Both the position numbers and the translations under genes were made by a program. From Vitellaria paradoxa (Eukaryota; Streptophyta; Magnoliopsida; Ericales; Sapotaceae), in assembly GCA_019916065.1 (NCBI GenBank), contig CM034240.1, forward strand, positions 46,858,238 to 46,922,237: 64,000 nt of DNA, in the 5' to 3' direction. Shown one piece after another: positions 1-11,600 of this stretch; position 1 is the stretch's first letter, and each line of letters opens with the position of its first letter. The notes under the pieces were generated by a model. The model did no database searches. It saw only the letters and a program-made list of their open reading frames with translations, and was not told the origin of the DNA.

Positions 1-3000
1 CACCTCAACCTCCCCCTCGTCGATTGTTTCTTCGGCAGTATGAATTGAGGGAGTTTGAGGGGGACGCTCAAAGCTGAATTGAGGGATCGGGCGCTCTGGA
101 TCAGGATAAGGGACCTCCTTGTATATGGGGTTGGTGGGATCAACATTGTTCTTCTTCATTGCGGCCTCCCAACCCTCAAGAAAGAAGTCGTTGTGAGCAT
201 CCCTCATCTGATCCACGCAATCGTTAATCTGGGCTTCCACCTCAGCTTTGGCCTTGTCCTCGGCTTCTCGGAGGGCAGCTTCCTTCTCTGCCAGGGCTCG
301 AGTCTTCAGTGCAAGCTCTGCCCGAAGTTTGACAAGCTCTTGCTTTGATCTCTCTTGCTCGGCCCTGGAAGCCTCCAACTCCTTAATGAGTAACTCCTGC
401 CCAGTCTTCGTGGAGGACAACTCAATCTCGACCGTGGAAAGTTTGCCCTTGACCACTAAAAGCTCCTCGTCTTTATGATTTAGGATCTTATCCATTGATT
501 GCACACGAGCTATGCTCCCAGCAACTTGGCCAAGGGCAGTGTTGAGTTGATGCTCAATCTCTTTATTTTCATCCTGAAGCCGACTTCTGTCTTTTGCCAG
601 AGCGTCATTGCTGGATTGGAGATTCTTATTCTCCTTCTCCAAGGACCTCACGCTCGCTTTCAACTCCCTTATTTCCGTTTTATCCAGCTCGGCTCTGGTT
701 TCGAATGCTCGGCTCCGGGCAATTAACTCCATTGTGTGGAGAGAAGTCTGCAGAAAGAACAGAAAGTTAGGAAAAATTATAATAACGAAAGGATTCACAT
801 AAAGGAATATTATAGTACTTACAGAGATGATGTTCTTCATCAGAGTTTTGTGGATATCCTCCGTCCTATTCTTCCTCGTATTAAGAACGTCCCGAGAAGG
901 GAGGATACCCTTGAGATACTCCTCGGCATGGTTGAAGGCAGTGTCTTGGATAGTGAAGGGACGGCCTTGAGGGTGTTCGAGGCTGGGAATAAGGATTTCT
1001 GGAATAAACGGAGGGGAGTCTCGAACCGGATTGGCCGGATACTCGATGGCTAGAGGCACGGGCTCAACTGGTTGAGCAGGTAACGGCTCGGAGGTTCTCG
1101 GTGGTGCGTCTTTTGTGGGTAGCACGACCTTGGGAGGTGCTGGCCCCCTCGCGGCGTCCTCCTTCGGAAGCTGCTCCTGCTCGGCCGTTGGAGCCGCGTC
1201 CGCAGATTGCGTCTTGGCCCTCTTCTGCTCAGGAGGACCAGATGGCCTCTTCTGAGCTGCCTCCTGCTCCTTCCCCTTCTCCATTTTTACCTTCATTATC
1301 TGCTCGGCAGTTGAAGGAGCAGGGGCTCTCCCCTCATCAGTCTTCCTTTTCCCACCAGCCTTTTGTTCGTTGGCCTTCTTCTTCTGGGCCTCTCCACCCC
1401 TTTGTTCTTTTGCTTTTGCTATGGCAAGCTTCTTGTAATCGATCTTCGGGGCCATGACTACTTCTTCTTCTTCCCCTTCTAAGTCTGAGAAGTAATCGAA
1501 AGCAGGGGGGATCTCAACTTCTTCTTCTTCCTCTTCCTCTTCCTCCTCGTCCAAAAGAACAAATTGTCGCTTCCTCGGCTGTTCGGAAGGCTCAGGAACT
1601 GCAACTTGAGGGGCTTGAACTTGCTCGGCAATGAGTGGAATAGCGAATGGAGGGGGGCGAGTCCACCCTGGATGCCTTAAGGCGTAGTAGTTCTCTTTCT
1701 CTTCAGCAGAAGCTCGAAACCACCACTGAAGACGCCTAATAGCCTCCGAGGTTGCGAAATCTTGAGGGGGGGCAATGAACGTCTGATGAGAGGGGGTGAA
1801 GTTGAATAAAATCGGAACCGCTCTAGCGAAGGGATATAAATCTGGACCCCCGAGGAATTTGAACACCTCCTTCAAATGGTCCTTGTCAGCACGAATGCCA
1901 GTAGCCCAGAACTTCTTTAACTGAACACCTGCACAGATATTAAATCAAACAGTTAGTATGCTTAGAAATGAGGGTAAAGAAGAATAAGAACTGGTAGGAT
2001 TTGAAATCAACCAACCTGGGCCCAAAGAAACTCGAGGGACGATTGGAAAACGATCTTCGTCTGGATCGTGTGTCCAGTGACCTGTGACGACGCACAGGTC
2101 ACTTTCCGACTTAATCGTATCAGGCAGCATGTGGACCAAGGCCTTTTCTGGTCGGGATTTCAGGTACCACCTGTTCTCATCCTTCCTCACCTTCTGGATT
2201 GAGTAACAGTAAAGAAGATCGTACTTGGATATGTGGAATCCATATCGCCTGTTTATTTCTATTACCCCATTAACGATCCTATAAAAGTTGTGGGTGAGGT
2301 TCCTAGGGCCAAGGTCCAGAATGCTCATCATAGAGCGGAGAAAGGGGTGCAGGGGGAACCTAAGGCCACCTTCGGTGATTGCCACTGTTGGGCATAATAA
2401 TACTAAAGCTGTACTCTTGCCGAACAGGTTTAGTCTGGTGCCACGTGGCGCGGTGCCGAGCAAATTCACATAAGCCACTTAGCCACTTGCCGAGCACGTT
2501 CCGTCTGGACGCGTGGCATCCCGCCGAACAACTGATTATTGGCACGAGAGTTCCACGTGAGTGTTATACGTGAGTACACGATTTAGAGTTAGTGCTCCAA
2601 AGAGTACCTTGAACCTCGACATCAATAAACAATGTATAACCATGTGGCTATAGCCGAGGAATCTAGTTTGCTCGGCCTATATGTCGATGGCCAGTAAATG
2701 TCAAACCTAGGGCCCACAGCCTTTAAAGAAGGCTCATGACCATAAATGCACCTTAGTTAGGATTGAACTAGGTACTTGTCTCTGGAGATGTAACTAAATC
2801 GGTCTATCTCGTCACGATTCGGTGGCTGATGCGACAAGAAGACAGTATGACCCTGAAATTCAGGTTGTAATGCCGTGTTAAACCACCAGAAGCATTAAAT
2901 GAAAGGCACGGTGTATTAATGAGGGGTCTGAGGCATTAAATGAAGGGGAAGGGCATTTAAAGCAAGAGTGTAAAAGAGGGACACGGCAGTGTGCGTAATG

Positions 3001-3419
3001 TCGAGTCATGGGTATGCTGTAATCATTACTCAGACCACTATATATGGATATACTACTGAATCACAGAGGTAAGCTGACTATTGCCAACTTAAACTTTGAC
3101 TCCTTTATTTCCAGAAAACTTTCTCTCTTGGGTGACTTGCTGACTTAATCATCGGAGGGTTTTCCGGCCTGAGACCTCCTCTCCGGCCGTCACCTTTCTT
3201 TCTGTCTTTGTTCGGCAGGTCGGCGATTGCATTTCCGGTTGGCGTGGTCAGCAGTTCCGGCGGTAATTTCTGCTGCCGAACAGCCACTATGGGGAATTCC
3301 CCTGTTTCACGCTCGCCTTGTTCGGCGAGCCTGATACCTACGTTCTGAGGAATCTGGTATTTCTCCTTGAAAATCCTAACTTTCTCCTCAGAACTTAGCT
3401 CGTTTGCGAGTCTACCCAT
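1..3419 (-). pseudogene. Antisense Transposase_28-like ORF of the retroelement, spliced, disrupted by a solo LTR
   Basis: Exon 1 starts at ATG 3419 and, ignoring the inserted LTR, runs to 2016. Exon 2 is 1928-823 and exon 3 is 747 to beyond 1. Donors (GT at 2015-2014 and 822-821) and acceptors (AG at 1930-1929 and 749-748) are canonical and every phase agrees. The N-terminal domain has the family pattern of a short YQIP-type motif, then GLRFPLHPF, then a helical region rich in aromatic residues. Exon 2 continues with an RRLQWWF block, an acidic Glu run (about 1500-1545), and Lys/Ala/Pro-rich linkers. Exon 3 encodes a long charged coiled coil, then a Pro-rich tail. About 785 codons are visible. 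The only break I see is the 897-bp LTR at 2386-3282, which replaces the reading frame after codon about 45. No biochemical function is established for this family. Confidence 0.75.
2386..3282 (+). mobile_element. Solo LTR with 5-bp target site duplication
   Basis: This 897-bp copy starts TGTTGGGCAT and ends CCGAACA, so its ends form the inverted repeat TGTT...AACA. It is flanked on both sides by GCCAC (2381-2385 and 3283-3287), a perfect 5-bp target duplication of the kind left by LTR-retrotransposon integrase. There is no primer-binding site after it and no polypurine tract before it, so it is a solo LTR formed by LTR-LTR recombination after a full insertion. It carries a plus-strand TATA-like box (about 3038-3046). 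It matches the LTR at 3927 over its whole length with only two or three differences. Confidence 0.9.
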
Positions 3420-3926
3420 AACGGAAAATTTGAAGTAAAAAGAGTATTAACTCACCGGGAACGAAGAACGACGGGAAGGGTGAAAGCTCGCGAAGACGAA
3501 AACTCAGAGGGAAAGAAGCAAGGGAAATTTGATAACTCGAATCGCGGAAAAAAAGTAAGAGAAGATGAATCAGGTATATATGTATATGCGTATGTATCTG
3601 TGAGGGTAACCGAAACGTTTCCAGCGAAAAGGCAATGGGCGGTAGAAATGGCATTTATTGCCGCCCCAATTTTCAAATTTCTGACCATTCACGTTTTAAC
3701 ACCTCATATCTGGGAAACCGCGTAAGCGGCGCAGCAGATGAAAAGCTGAAAGGGCGATGCGCGTGTCGTCACGAGGAGAGAGAAAAGTCCAATCAGATTT
3801 GATACGCGTCAGGGACATACTAAACGACAAACTGCGTAGGAGGGTTGAAGGATCAGGGAGGTAAGGTTATTCTGCTCTGCTACTCTGCTCGGAAAATATC
3901 TTTTCTCGACCAGAGTGGGGGCAAAA
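3420..3926 (-). promoter_or_regulatory. Leader/promoter region of the antisense ORF
   Basis: This is the 507 bp between the start codon of the antisense ORF and the 3' LTR. An AT-alternating stretch at about 3572-3600 gives a TATATA-type motif on the minus strand roughly 155 bp upstream of the ATG, so the antisense ORF may have its own promoter. No other gene is seen here. Confidence 0.3.
3912..3926 (+). other. Polypurine tract before the 3' LTR
   Basis: The sequence AGAGTGGGGGCAAAA directly abuts the TGTT start of the LTR. A G-rich purine run here is the usual plus-strand DNA priming site of LTR retrotransposons and fixes the element's orientation as plus. In the opposite orientation this position would hold a primer-binding site complementary to a tRNA 3' end, and no such sequence is seen. 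Confidence 0.6.
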
Positions 3927-4823
3927 TGTTGGGCATAATAATACTAAAGCTGTACTCTTGCCGAACAGGTTTAGTCTGGTGCCACGTGGCGCGGTGCCGA
4001 GCAAATTCACATAAGCCACTTAGCCACTTGCCGAGCACGTTCCGTCTGGACGCGTGGCATCCCGCCGAACAACTGATTATTGGCACGAGAGTTCCACGTG
4101 AGTGTTATACGTGAGTACACGATTTAGAGTTAGTGCTCCAAAGAGTACCTTGAACCTCGACATCAATAAACAATGTATAACCATGTGGCTATAGCCGAGG
4201 AATCTAGTTTGCTCGGCCTATATGTCGATGGCCAGTAAATGTCAAACCTAGGGCCCACAGCCTTTAAAGAAGGCTCATGACCATAAATGCACCTTAGTTA
4301 GGATTGAACTAGGTACTTGTCTCTGGAGATGTAACTAAATCGGTCTATCTCGTCACGATTCGGTGGCTGATGCGACAAGAAGACAGTATGACCCTGAAAT
4401 TTAGGTTGTAATGCCGTGTTAAACCACCAGAAGCATTAAATGAAAGGCACGGTGTATTAATGAGGGGTCTGAGGCATTAAATGAAGGGGAAGGGCATTTA
4501 AAGCAAGAGTGTAAAAGAGGGACACGGCAGTGTGCGTAATGTCGAGTCATGGGTATGCTGTAATCATTACTCAGACCACTATATATGGATATACTACTGA
4601 ATCACAGAGGTAAGCTGACTATTGCCAACTTAAACTTTGACTCCTTTATTTCCAGAAAACTTTCTCTCTTGGGTGACTTGCTGACTTAATCATCGGAGGG
4701 TTTTCCGGCCTGAGACCTCCTCTCCGGCCGTCACCTTTCTTTCTGTCTTTGTTCGGCAGGTCGGCGATTGCATTTCTGGTTGGCGTGGTCAGCAGTTCCG
4801 GCGGTAATTTCTGCTGCCGAATA
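3927..4823 (+). mobile_element. 3' LTR of the host retroelement
   Basis: This is a same-length copy of the LTR at 2386, offset by 1541 bases. The differences I see are C to T in this copy: one in the middle (2863/4404 region), one near the 3' end (CCGG to CTGG, 3236/4777 region), and the terminal CA changed to TA (4822-4823). The sequence at once to the left is a purine-rich tract, which fits a 3' LTR. The right edge abuts an (AT)n run from 4824. Because the 5' end of the element lies outside the window, its target duplication cannot be checked here. Confidence 0.8.
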
Positions 4824-7800
4824 ATATATATATATATATATATAAAGTGACTAAAGTTAGTAGTTTGTCAAATGCTCATAAATTAAAAATTAGTAATTTT
4901 TTGCTAAAAATTTGGTTGCAAACACCCTCGACAAATATTCATTATTCTTTCAACCCTTTTAATGTATAAATAGTTCTCCATTTCATGCGAAAGAAAACAG
5001 AAATTTTAATATGTTGAATTACAATTGAGTATATATAATTAAGATTATTTTTTTCTGTAAGTGTTTATAACTAAGATTTTCTTTTTGGGTTATTTTTTTA
5101 TTTTGTTAACTACTTATAACTAAAATCTCCCTTTCACTCTCTTTTCCATACTCTGGATGGAATGTTATTACGATAATCTTTCCAACAGTTAACCTAGTTT
5201 TTTTCATGGTAATTTAATCTATTATTCGAACTCAGATATTAATTTGTTCAAAATTTGAAGTAATTAAAAGGTAATAATCTTGCTCGGTACATAAAAAAAT
5301 AATTTATATATTTTTTAAACAAACTCACAACCTAACATTCTACACTCACGCACCCAGTATGCTCACTGCAACCCCTTAGACCAAGACTCAAATTGACGGA
5401 GCAGTTCATAGGGAGAGTGGTACACTGGACACACACGCACATTTTATTTTTTTTTTGAAGTAAATTTACAATTCAACATTCCAATTTAAAAACTAAAAAT
5501 CAGGTGAATGATATAAACTATACTTAGGCACCCTGATTATCTGGATGTGAGACAGCCAAAATAATTTATATCTATGATCCATATAATAGGTGGGAATACC
5601 ACTTAAGGCTTCAACGGCCTTTTTTGGCCTGTCCCTTTCTATTTTCAGTTTATTACTATTTTGTCCATTTGTCTTTTTTTAGTTTATTTATTTTTTTTTA
5701 TCTATTCTATATAATAAGTGGAAATAGGTAATAAGCCTTTAAAGTCTTTTTTGACCAAATCTTCTAATTGTGCTTCTTTTATTTTTTATTTATTATCATT
5801 TTTTCTTTTATATTTTTCATTTTTTTAAAGAGTAAGATAAAGGCTTTCTTTGCACCATTTTTTCCTATTTTAACCTTCTTCTTATTTAAAATTTATTACC
5901 ATTTTGTGTCTTTTTTAGTTTTTTTTAGGAGTTACGTTTTTTTTCTATTTTTATTTTGATTTTTTTAGAGTTATGATTTTTTTTTTATTTCTATTCTATT
6001 ACCTATATATGTATTTTCTACATATTTTTACAATTTTTTTATTTTTCCCTTGTTTTATATTTTTTTGTCTTTCAAATATTGTTGCAATTTTTTTTTATAA
6101 TAAGTTGTAATGCACTTTCAACAAGCATATTTTTATCATTTTTTTTAATTTTTGCCCTTTTTTTTTTTTTGTCCTTCAAGTATTATTTTGTTTAAGTTGT
6201 GCATGGATCAAAGTTTGTAGCCCCCTAAAAAAAAGTAAGGATTCAAATTTTATTTTCTTGTCAAGTTATTATACAAAATGTAAGGAAACAAGTATGAAAT
6301 ATAAAAATTAAATTAATTAAATTAAAAAATTTAATATTTTAATTAATGTCTTTTATTTTATTTTTTAAATTTCATTCAAATAAGAGTCTATATTTAGGAC
6401 TTTATTTTTTTCATTTTTCCTTATCTTTTTTCCTTTTATTTTCACTTCATTTTTTTGCACCAAATTCTTACTCCAAAAACATTTTTTTTTTCTTTTAGAA
6501 TTTTAGATTTTTTTTGAGAAGCTCAAATATTTTTTATTAATTTTTTTTCTTATTTCTTTTTATTATTTTATTTAATATTATCCAATTCTCTCTCTCTCTC
6601 GCCCCCCTTTCATAAAAAAATAAAAATAAAAATAAAAATAAAAATGGATACATATTTAAAATTTACTCTCTTGTTTGAGTTATAATAAAAAAATAAAAGA
6701 AAAAATGAATGAAAATTAGGAAATTAATAAACTAATACATTGTTGAATATTTTTTATTTTATTATAATTTTAATCTATTCAGATAAGAATAAAATATTTA
6801 TTTCCTCATTATTTTTCTATATTTTTATTATTTTATTCAATATTTGTCGATTTTTCTTCTCTTATATCCACTTACGTTGTTTTTGGCTCAATAATTTGTC
6901 ATAGAAAAAAATATAAATTTAAAATTCTTCTTTTGTTTAAATTGTAATAAAAATGTAATAAATTAATTAAATTAAAAAATTAATGAATATCTTTATTTTT
7001 TATATTTTTAAACCAATTCAATTAAATGTATACGTTTGAAGTTTTATACATTTTTCCATTTTTTACATATTTTTTATTTATTTTCTTTAATTTTTCTCTT
7101 CCCCCACTAATTTTTTTTCTCCAAATATAACTTTAATAAATTTATATTTTTTATGGATATTAGCGTATCTTTAGTAGTTTATATATAAGTCTTTTTGGAA
7201 GTTCAAATTTTAAGTAATTTTTGGCATATTTTCTTAAAAGTTGGAAGTTGAATTTATTTTGTATTTGATTAAATAAGTAGTAATTTTTTATAATTTTTAG
7301 TAACTTTTAAATGTTTGATAAAATTTTTGATAATTTTTTATGTAGTTAGTAAAAATTTTGATAATTTTAAGTTGAGGAACTTATTATAGCTTAGCAAAAA
7401 TAAAATTAAAAAAAAAGTTAAATTTAACAAACACATGAATTGTAAAATTGGTGGATTTATGTCAAGAATTACTCCTCCAATAACGGGAAGAAGTAGGCCC
7501 GGTATGTTTTTGATTTAACGGTTCGGTGCACCGAACCTACTCCCGATTCTCCAATAACGGCTTCTCATAAATTCAGTGTAGACAGTAATTAATTTGGCAC
7601 AGAAAATTATGTTTTACCTAAATAAGCCAACAACTAATTTATACAAATGCTCATAAATTCTGCAACCATATCATTTTCTCATTGCCTTAAATGCAAAACA
7701 GTGCTGAACGCAATTGGAAAAACAAAAGACTCACGAGGGTAGTCCTGTCTTTAAAAAAAAATTGAGATCAACCTCATTAGTTGACCTCAGGATTTTAGGC

Positions 7801-8555
7801 TTTAGCCAGTGCGGGTCCCTGCCCCCCTTGGCCACCCATGCCATACTCCCATTTGACTCTTTCTCTCTCACTCTCTCTCTGTCTCTCCGCGGAGATGGCT
7901 ATGGCGTTTTACGTCGGAAATTCGGGATTACGTGTGTTATATAAGTCTTTACTTATAAATTAAGTTTTGACTTGCTTTATGAATTCTCATATTAAAAAAT
8001 TAAGAATTACGGCGTTTTATATATTTTCCAATCGAGTGGTGTTTGCACTTCATAAATACTAAATAAAATTATACAATTATTCTGATTTTAAATAAAATAT
8101 TATTAATCTTAATGCCATATGTAAATACTCCCATCTGAGAAAAATTTTATTTAACAAAAAAATATAAAATAAAGGGTAAGAATTCATTCGTGGAGTGCAA
8201 ATAAGGACCCATCATTTTTAATATTTTCCTTTCTAAAGTTCTATCTTTATCTACTATTTTAATTTATTTTTGTTTGTTTTCACTCATGTCCAACTAACTT
8301 ACTTTCATAATTTTCCAACAAATTTAATCAAAAATTTCATCTCCATATCTTTTTTTTTAGATATGTCTCATTAACTTTTTAGATAATTTTTTTTATCATT
8401 TATTTTTTTATCAAACTTCAGTTATTTTATTAATCATTTATCTAAATTTAATTTTTTAAAATAAAATTTACCAATTTTTTAAGTACAACTTATCAAATAG
8501 ACCTCAAAATTTTTTCGTCCGGCGCGACCCCACTCACTGCTTTTTCTACATCCGT
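4824..8555. other. AT-rich intergenic spacer, T-biased on the plus strand
   Basis: I see no gene. The spacer opens with an (AT)n run at 4824-4844. From about 5590 to 7140 it is low-complexity and strongly T-rich on the plus strand. Two diverged copies of a roughly 50-bp unit with the shared core ATATAATA(A/G)GTGG occur near 5580 and 5706. The 7185-7440 stretch has AT-rich inverted halves resembling a decayed MITE. A bracketed palindrome at 7475-7560 is listed separately. Confidence 0.6.
7475..7560. repeat. 18-bp perfect palindrome bracketed by 12-bp direct repeats
   Basis: GGTTCGGTGCACCGAACC at 7520-7537 equals its own reverse complement. The 12-mer CTCCAATAACGG occurs at 7475-7486 and again at 7549-7560, enclosing the palindrome. 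The layout resembles a very small insertion with target duplication, or a decayed foldback element. Confidence 0.6.
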
Positions 8556-8561
8556 CACGTG

Positions 8562-8601
<40 letters not shown>

Positions 8602-8680
8602 CACATACATATACACATGTATATATGTATGAATATATACAAATAGAAGAGTGACAAGAGAGAGGAAGCAAAGATTAACA
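8556..8680 (+). promoter_or_regulatory. Core promoter / 5' leader of the CYP734A gene
   Basis: A perfect G-box CACGTG lies at 8556-8561. A (CT)n pyrimidine tract (8562-8588) and an (AT)n stretch usable as a TATA region (8589-8600) follow. The leader to the ATG at 8681 is about 80 bp. G-boxes are bound by bZIP and bHLH factors and by BZR/BES-type brassinosteroid factors. A link to brassinosteroid feedback is inference from the gene's identity. Confidence 0.45.
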
Positions 8681-11600
8681 ATGGAGGTCTCCTTTTACTG
8701 GTTTATGATATGGAGTGTTTCATACATGGTTCTAGTTTTTGTGTTGAAAGTTGGAGATTATCTGTGGTGGAGACCCAGAAGAATTCAAGTACACTTCTTT
8801 AAACAAGGAATCAGAGGACCTCCTTATCGTTTCCTCTTGGGCAACACAAGAGAGCTTGTGGGCTTGATGTTGAAGGTTTCTTCTCAACCTATGCCTCTCT
8901 CCCACAACATACTCCCTAGGGTTCTTCCCTTCTATCATCACTGGAAGAAAATCTATGGTATGTCATGATCCTTTCTGTAATTTCTCCTTTTCTTCTCTTT
9001 TTCGGCTTCTTTTTTTTTTTAAATAATTTTATTATATATCCAGACCAGTTAAATTTTAAAATTAAAATTATGGATAAATTTCCAATAAATTAGTAAATGT
9101 TAGATAATATAAATTTAAAATATGATTAGTTGAGTTAACCGTTGAAATTTTCTTTAATTTATTATTTCCCTTGTTCATATTCTTTTCTCTCAATTATTTG
9201 TGGGTTGTGCTTATTGCTACTTTTTTATTTGAACATTTTGATCTTTATATGGATATACATATATGTATGTATGTATGTATATATAGAAAATCTGTTGATC
9301 TTTAAAGTTATGGCCATGTTGAAGTTTATACTTTAAAGTCTCTCTCTCTCTCTCTCTCTCTCTGTGTCTAAATTAGCAAATGCTTATGTGGTAGTTGTCT
9401 GCTCTATTAAAAAACCTTTTGAATTATACACTACTGGAGATAATGTCAGACATTGTATTCTTTGAACACTGGTTTTAAAGCTTGGTAGGATCCTTTTTAT
9501 TATAGCCTGCAAGTATCACCTTGCTTCTTTCTTCTTTCTAATTTGGATTGGCTCTCTCTCTTTTTCTAAGGTTCCAAAATATTCATAAAGTTGTAGGTGT
9601 TTGTTACTGTAATAGTTTTGGCTTCTCTCTCTCTATATGTATCTCCATATGTGAATGCATGTGTTTATGTGGTGCTGTAGGGCCTACTCTATCCATGATC
9701 TTTGCGAAATTGCATGTGGCGGTTGTCCTTCTTTTTCTCCTTCTTTTCCTTTTTTATTTTTGGCCAAGTTGATATTTGCTGTTTGGGGCTGAGTGGAGAC
9801 CTGTTAATCAAACTTTGTGAAGCTCCTCGTCTCCCAATTACATAAGAGCTTGTTTATATACACCATTAACTTCTATATACATATATATATAGTATATATA
9901 TATATATAATACCTGTGGCTCATTGCAGGTGCAACTTTCCTTGCGTGGTTCGGACCCACGGCTCGTCTCACCATCTCTGATCCAGCCCTCATTCGAGAGA
10001 TTCTCATATTGAAACCGGAGTTGTTCGAGAAAACCGAGCCACCCCCAGATGTTAGAAAGCTCGAGGGAGATGGTTTGTTGACTCTTAAAGGAGAGAAATG
10101 GGCTCACCATACAAAGATCATCACACCATTCTTTTACATAGAGAATCTCAAAGTAAGTCAATACAACAATTTCTTAAAAAGAAAAAAAAAATCAATAATA
10201 ATAATAATAATGGTAATTTCCCTTAAATGATAGGAAATTGATATTAATATTTGGCACTTAATTATTAATTTATTAAGGCTGACTCATTTATACTTAATTT
10301 TTATTTTACTTTTGGGGGGGTTTAAATATTAAGCTTATGATACCCATAATGGGAAAGAGCATGGCGAAGATGATAGACAAGTGGTCGGAATTGTCGTCAA
10401 GTTCTGGGATGGTGGAAATTGAAGTCTCGAAATGGTTCCAAACTTTGACTGAGGAGGTTATTACTCACGCAGCCTTTGGAAGTAGCTATGAAGATGGAAA
10501 AGCCATTTTTGAACTACAGGCACAGCAAGTGGCTTACGCTGTAGGGTCCTATCACAAGGTTTTCATCCCCGGCAACAGGTGCGTCCTATATACATATATA
10601 TATATATATATGTGGATTCAATAATTAAAAATAATTTATAATATTAAATGGTTATAATATTAAGAACAGCACCATCTACATGCCCACGAATAAGAAGTTA
10701 TTGGAAGAAAACACTAACGCGACGCCTATACCTAATTTGAAATTAGCGTAATCGAATTTGGTTTTCAAATAAGTTAGGTATTATTTGGTTTATTTTTTTA
10801 TTTTTTATTTTTTGTTTTTGTTTTCTGTTTTTTATTTTAACCTCATTTATTATTTTATATTTTTGAAAATAAATAAAATAATTTAAAAATCATTTGATTA
10901 CTTGTGTTTTTAAAATTTATTTTCGAAAATAAAAAATGAGTTTACACATAAAATAAAAAATGATAAAAAATCGTTTTGAGAGTTTTTAACAAAAAATAAG
11001 AAAAAACTCAAAATAAGGAAAATAAAGTATTTCTACTTCCTTATTTTGAGATTTTTAATACATAAAATAAAAATTAAAAATAGAAAATAGAAAAATAAAT
11101 CAAATACCACCTTAGTTGTTTAACAAGTTTATTAAAATTTATAATAATTTTTAAGAATATACAAATTAAACTTAATACCTTTACATCTGTTTACATTAAA
11201 TCTCATTTTAAATTTTATCACCAAAGTCGTAACATTCAATCCCATGTAATTATTGTCAAATTTTACTTTACTTCTATATTAACAATTACTAATAAAATTT
11301 TATTAAAAATTTAAATTATAGATGTAGTTTCTAAAGATTATCCTTCTATTAATAAACAAATTAGTGACACGATGGCCATGTCCATTTATAATTCAATGTT
11401 AATGTGTGAAGCTATTCTATCAAACAAAAGTTACTAGAAATACTAGAAAAAAAATCATTATAAACTATTTACTTTGTTAGTGTATATTATGTAATAGAAT
11501 GATATTTTCCATATTAATATAGTGATAATCGGAAAAGTAAGGAAAAACCTTATTTTGTTTTCTTGAATTTTAGTCGAAATTTTATTTTACACTCCATTTG

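Larger units (their letters stand above)
1..4823 (+). mobile_element. 3' part of an LTR retrotransposon (gypsy-like), left end outside window
   Basis: The region ends in an LTR (3927-4823) preceded at once by a purine-rich tract, the order expected at the 3' end of a plus-oriented element. The interior carries an antisense, intron-containing ORF (minus strand, 3419 to beyond position 1) related to the Pfam family 'putative gypsy type transposon' (Transposase_28). The GC content is clearly higher than in the host DNA to the right. A TATA-like motif in the LTR (4579-4587) also lies on the plus strand. Gag, protease, RT, RNase H and integrase are not visible, so they either lie to the left or are absent. 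Antisense extra ORFs between pol and the 3' LTR are known from some Ty3/gypsy Tat-lineage elements; assigning this element to that lineage is inference. Confidence 0.7.

Noticed and set aside
1101..1457. Plus-strand 118-codon open frame
   Set aside because: It is the antisense shadow of exon 2 of the minus-strand Transposase_28-like ORF, which has the better-supported frame and splice signals.
2386..4823. Reading the two LTRs as the two ends of one short element (internal 644 bp)
   Set aside because: The left LTR has its own perfect GCCAC duplication and no primer-binding site after it. The DNA between the LTRs is the 5' part of the antisense ORF whose rest lies left of 2386, so they are from two insertions.
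5768..5959. Phe-rich open frame resembling a membrane peptide
   Set aside because: It is a product of the T-rich low-complexity DNA, with no start context or recognisable domain.
8651..8680. Upstream GTG as the P450 start
   Set aside because: It is in frame, but ATG 8681 begins the normal CYP734A N terminus (MEVSFYW) and nuclear genes rarely start at GTG.
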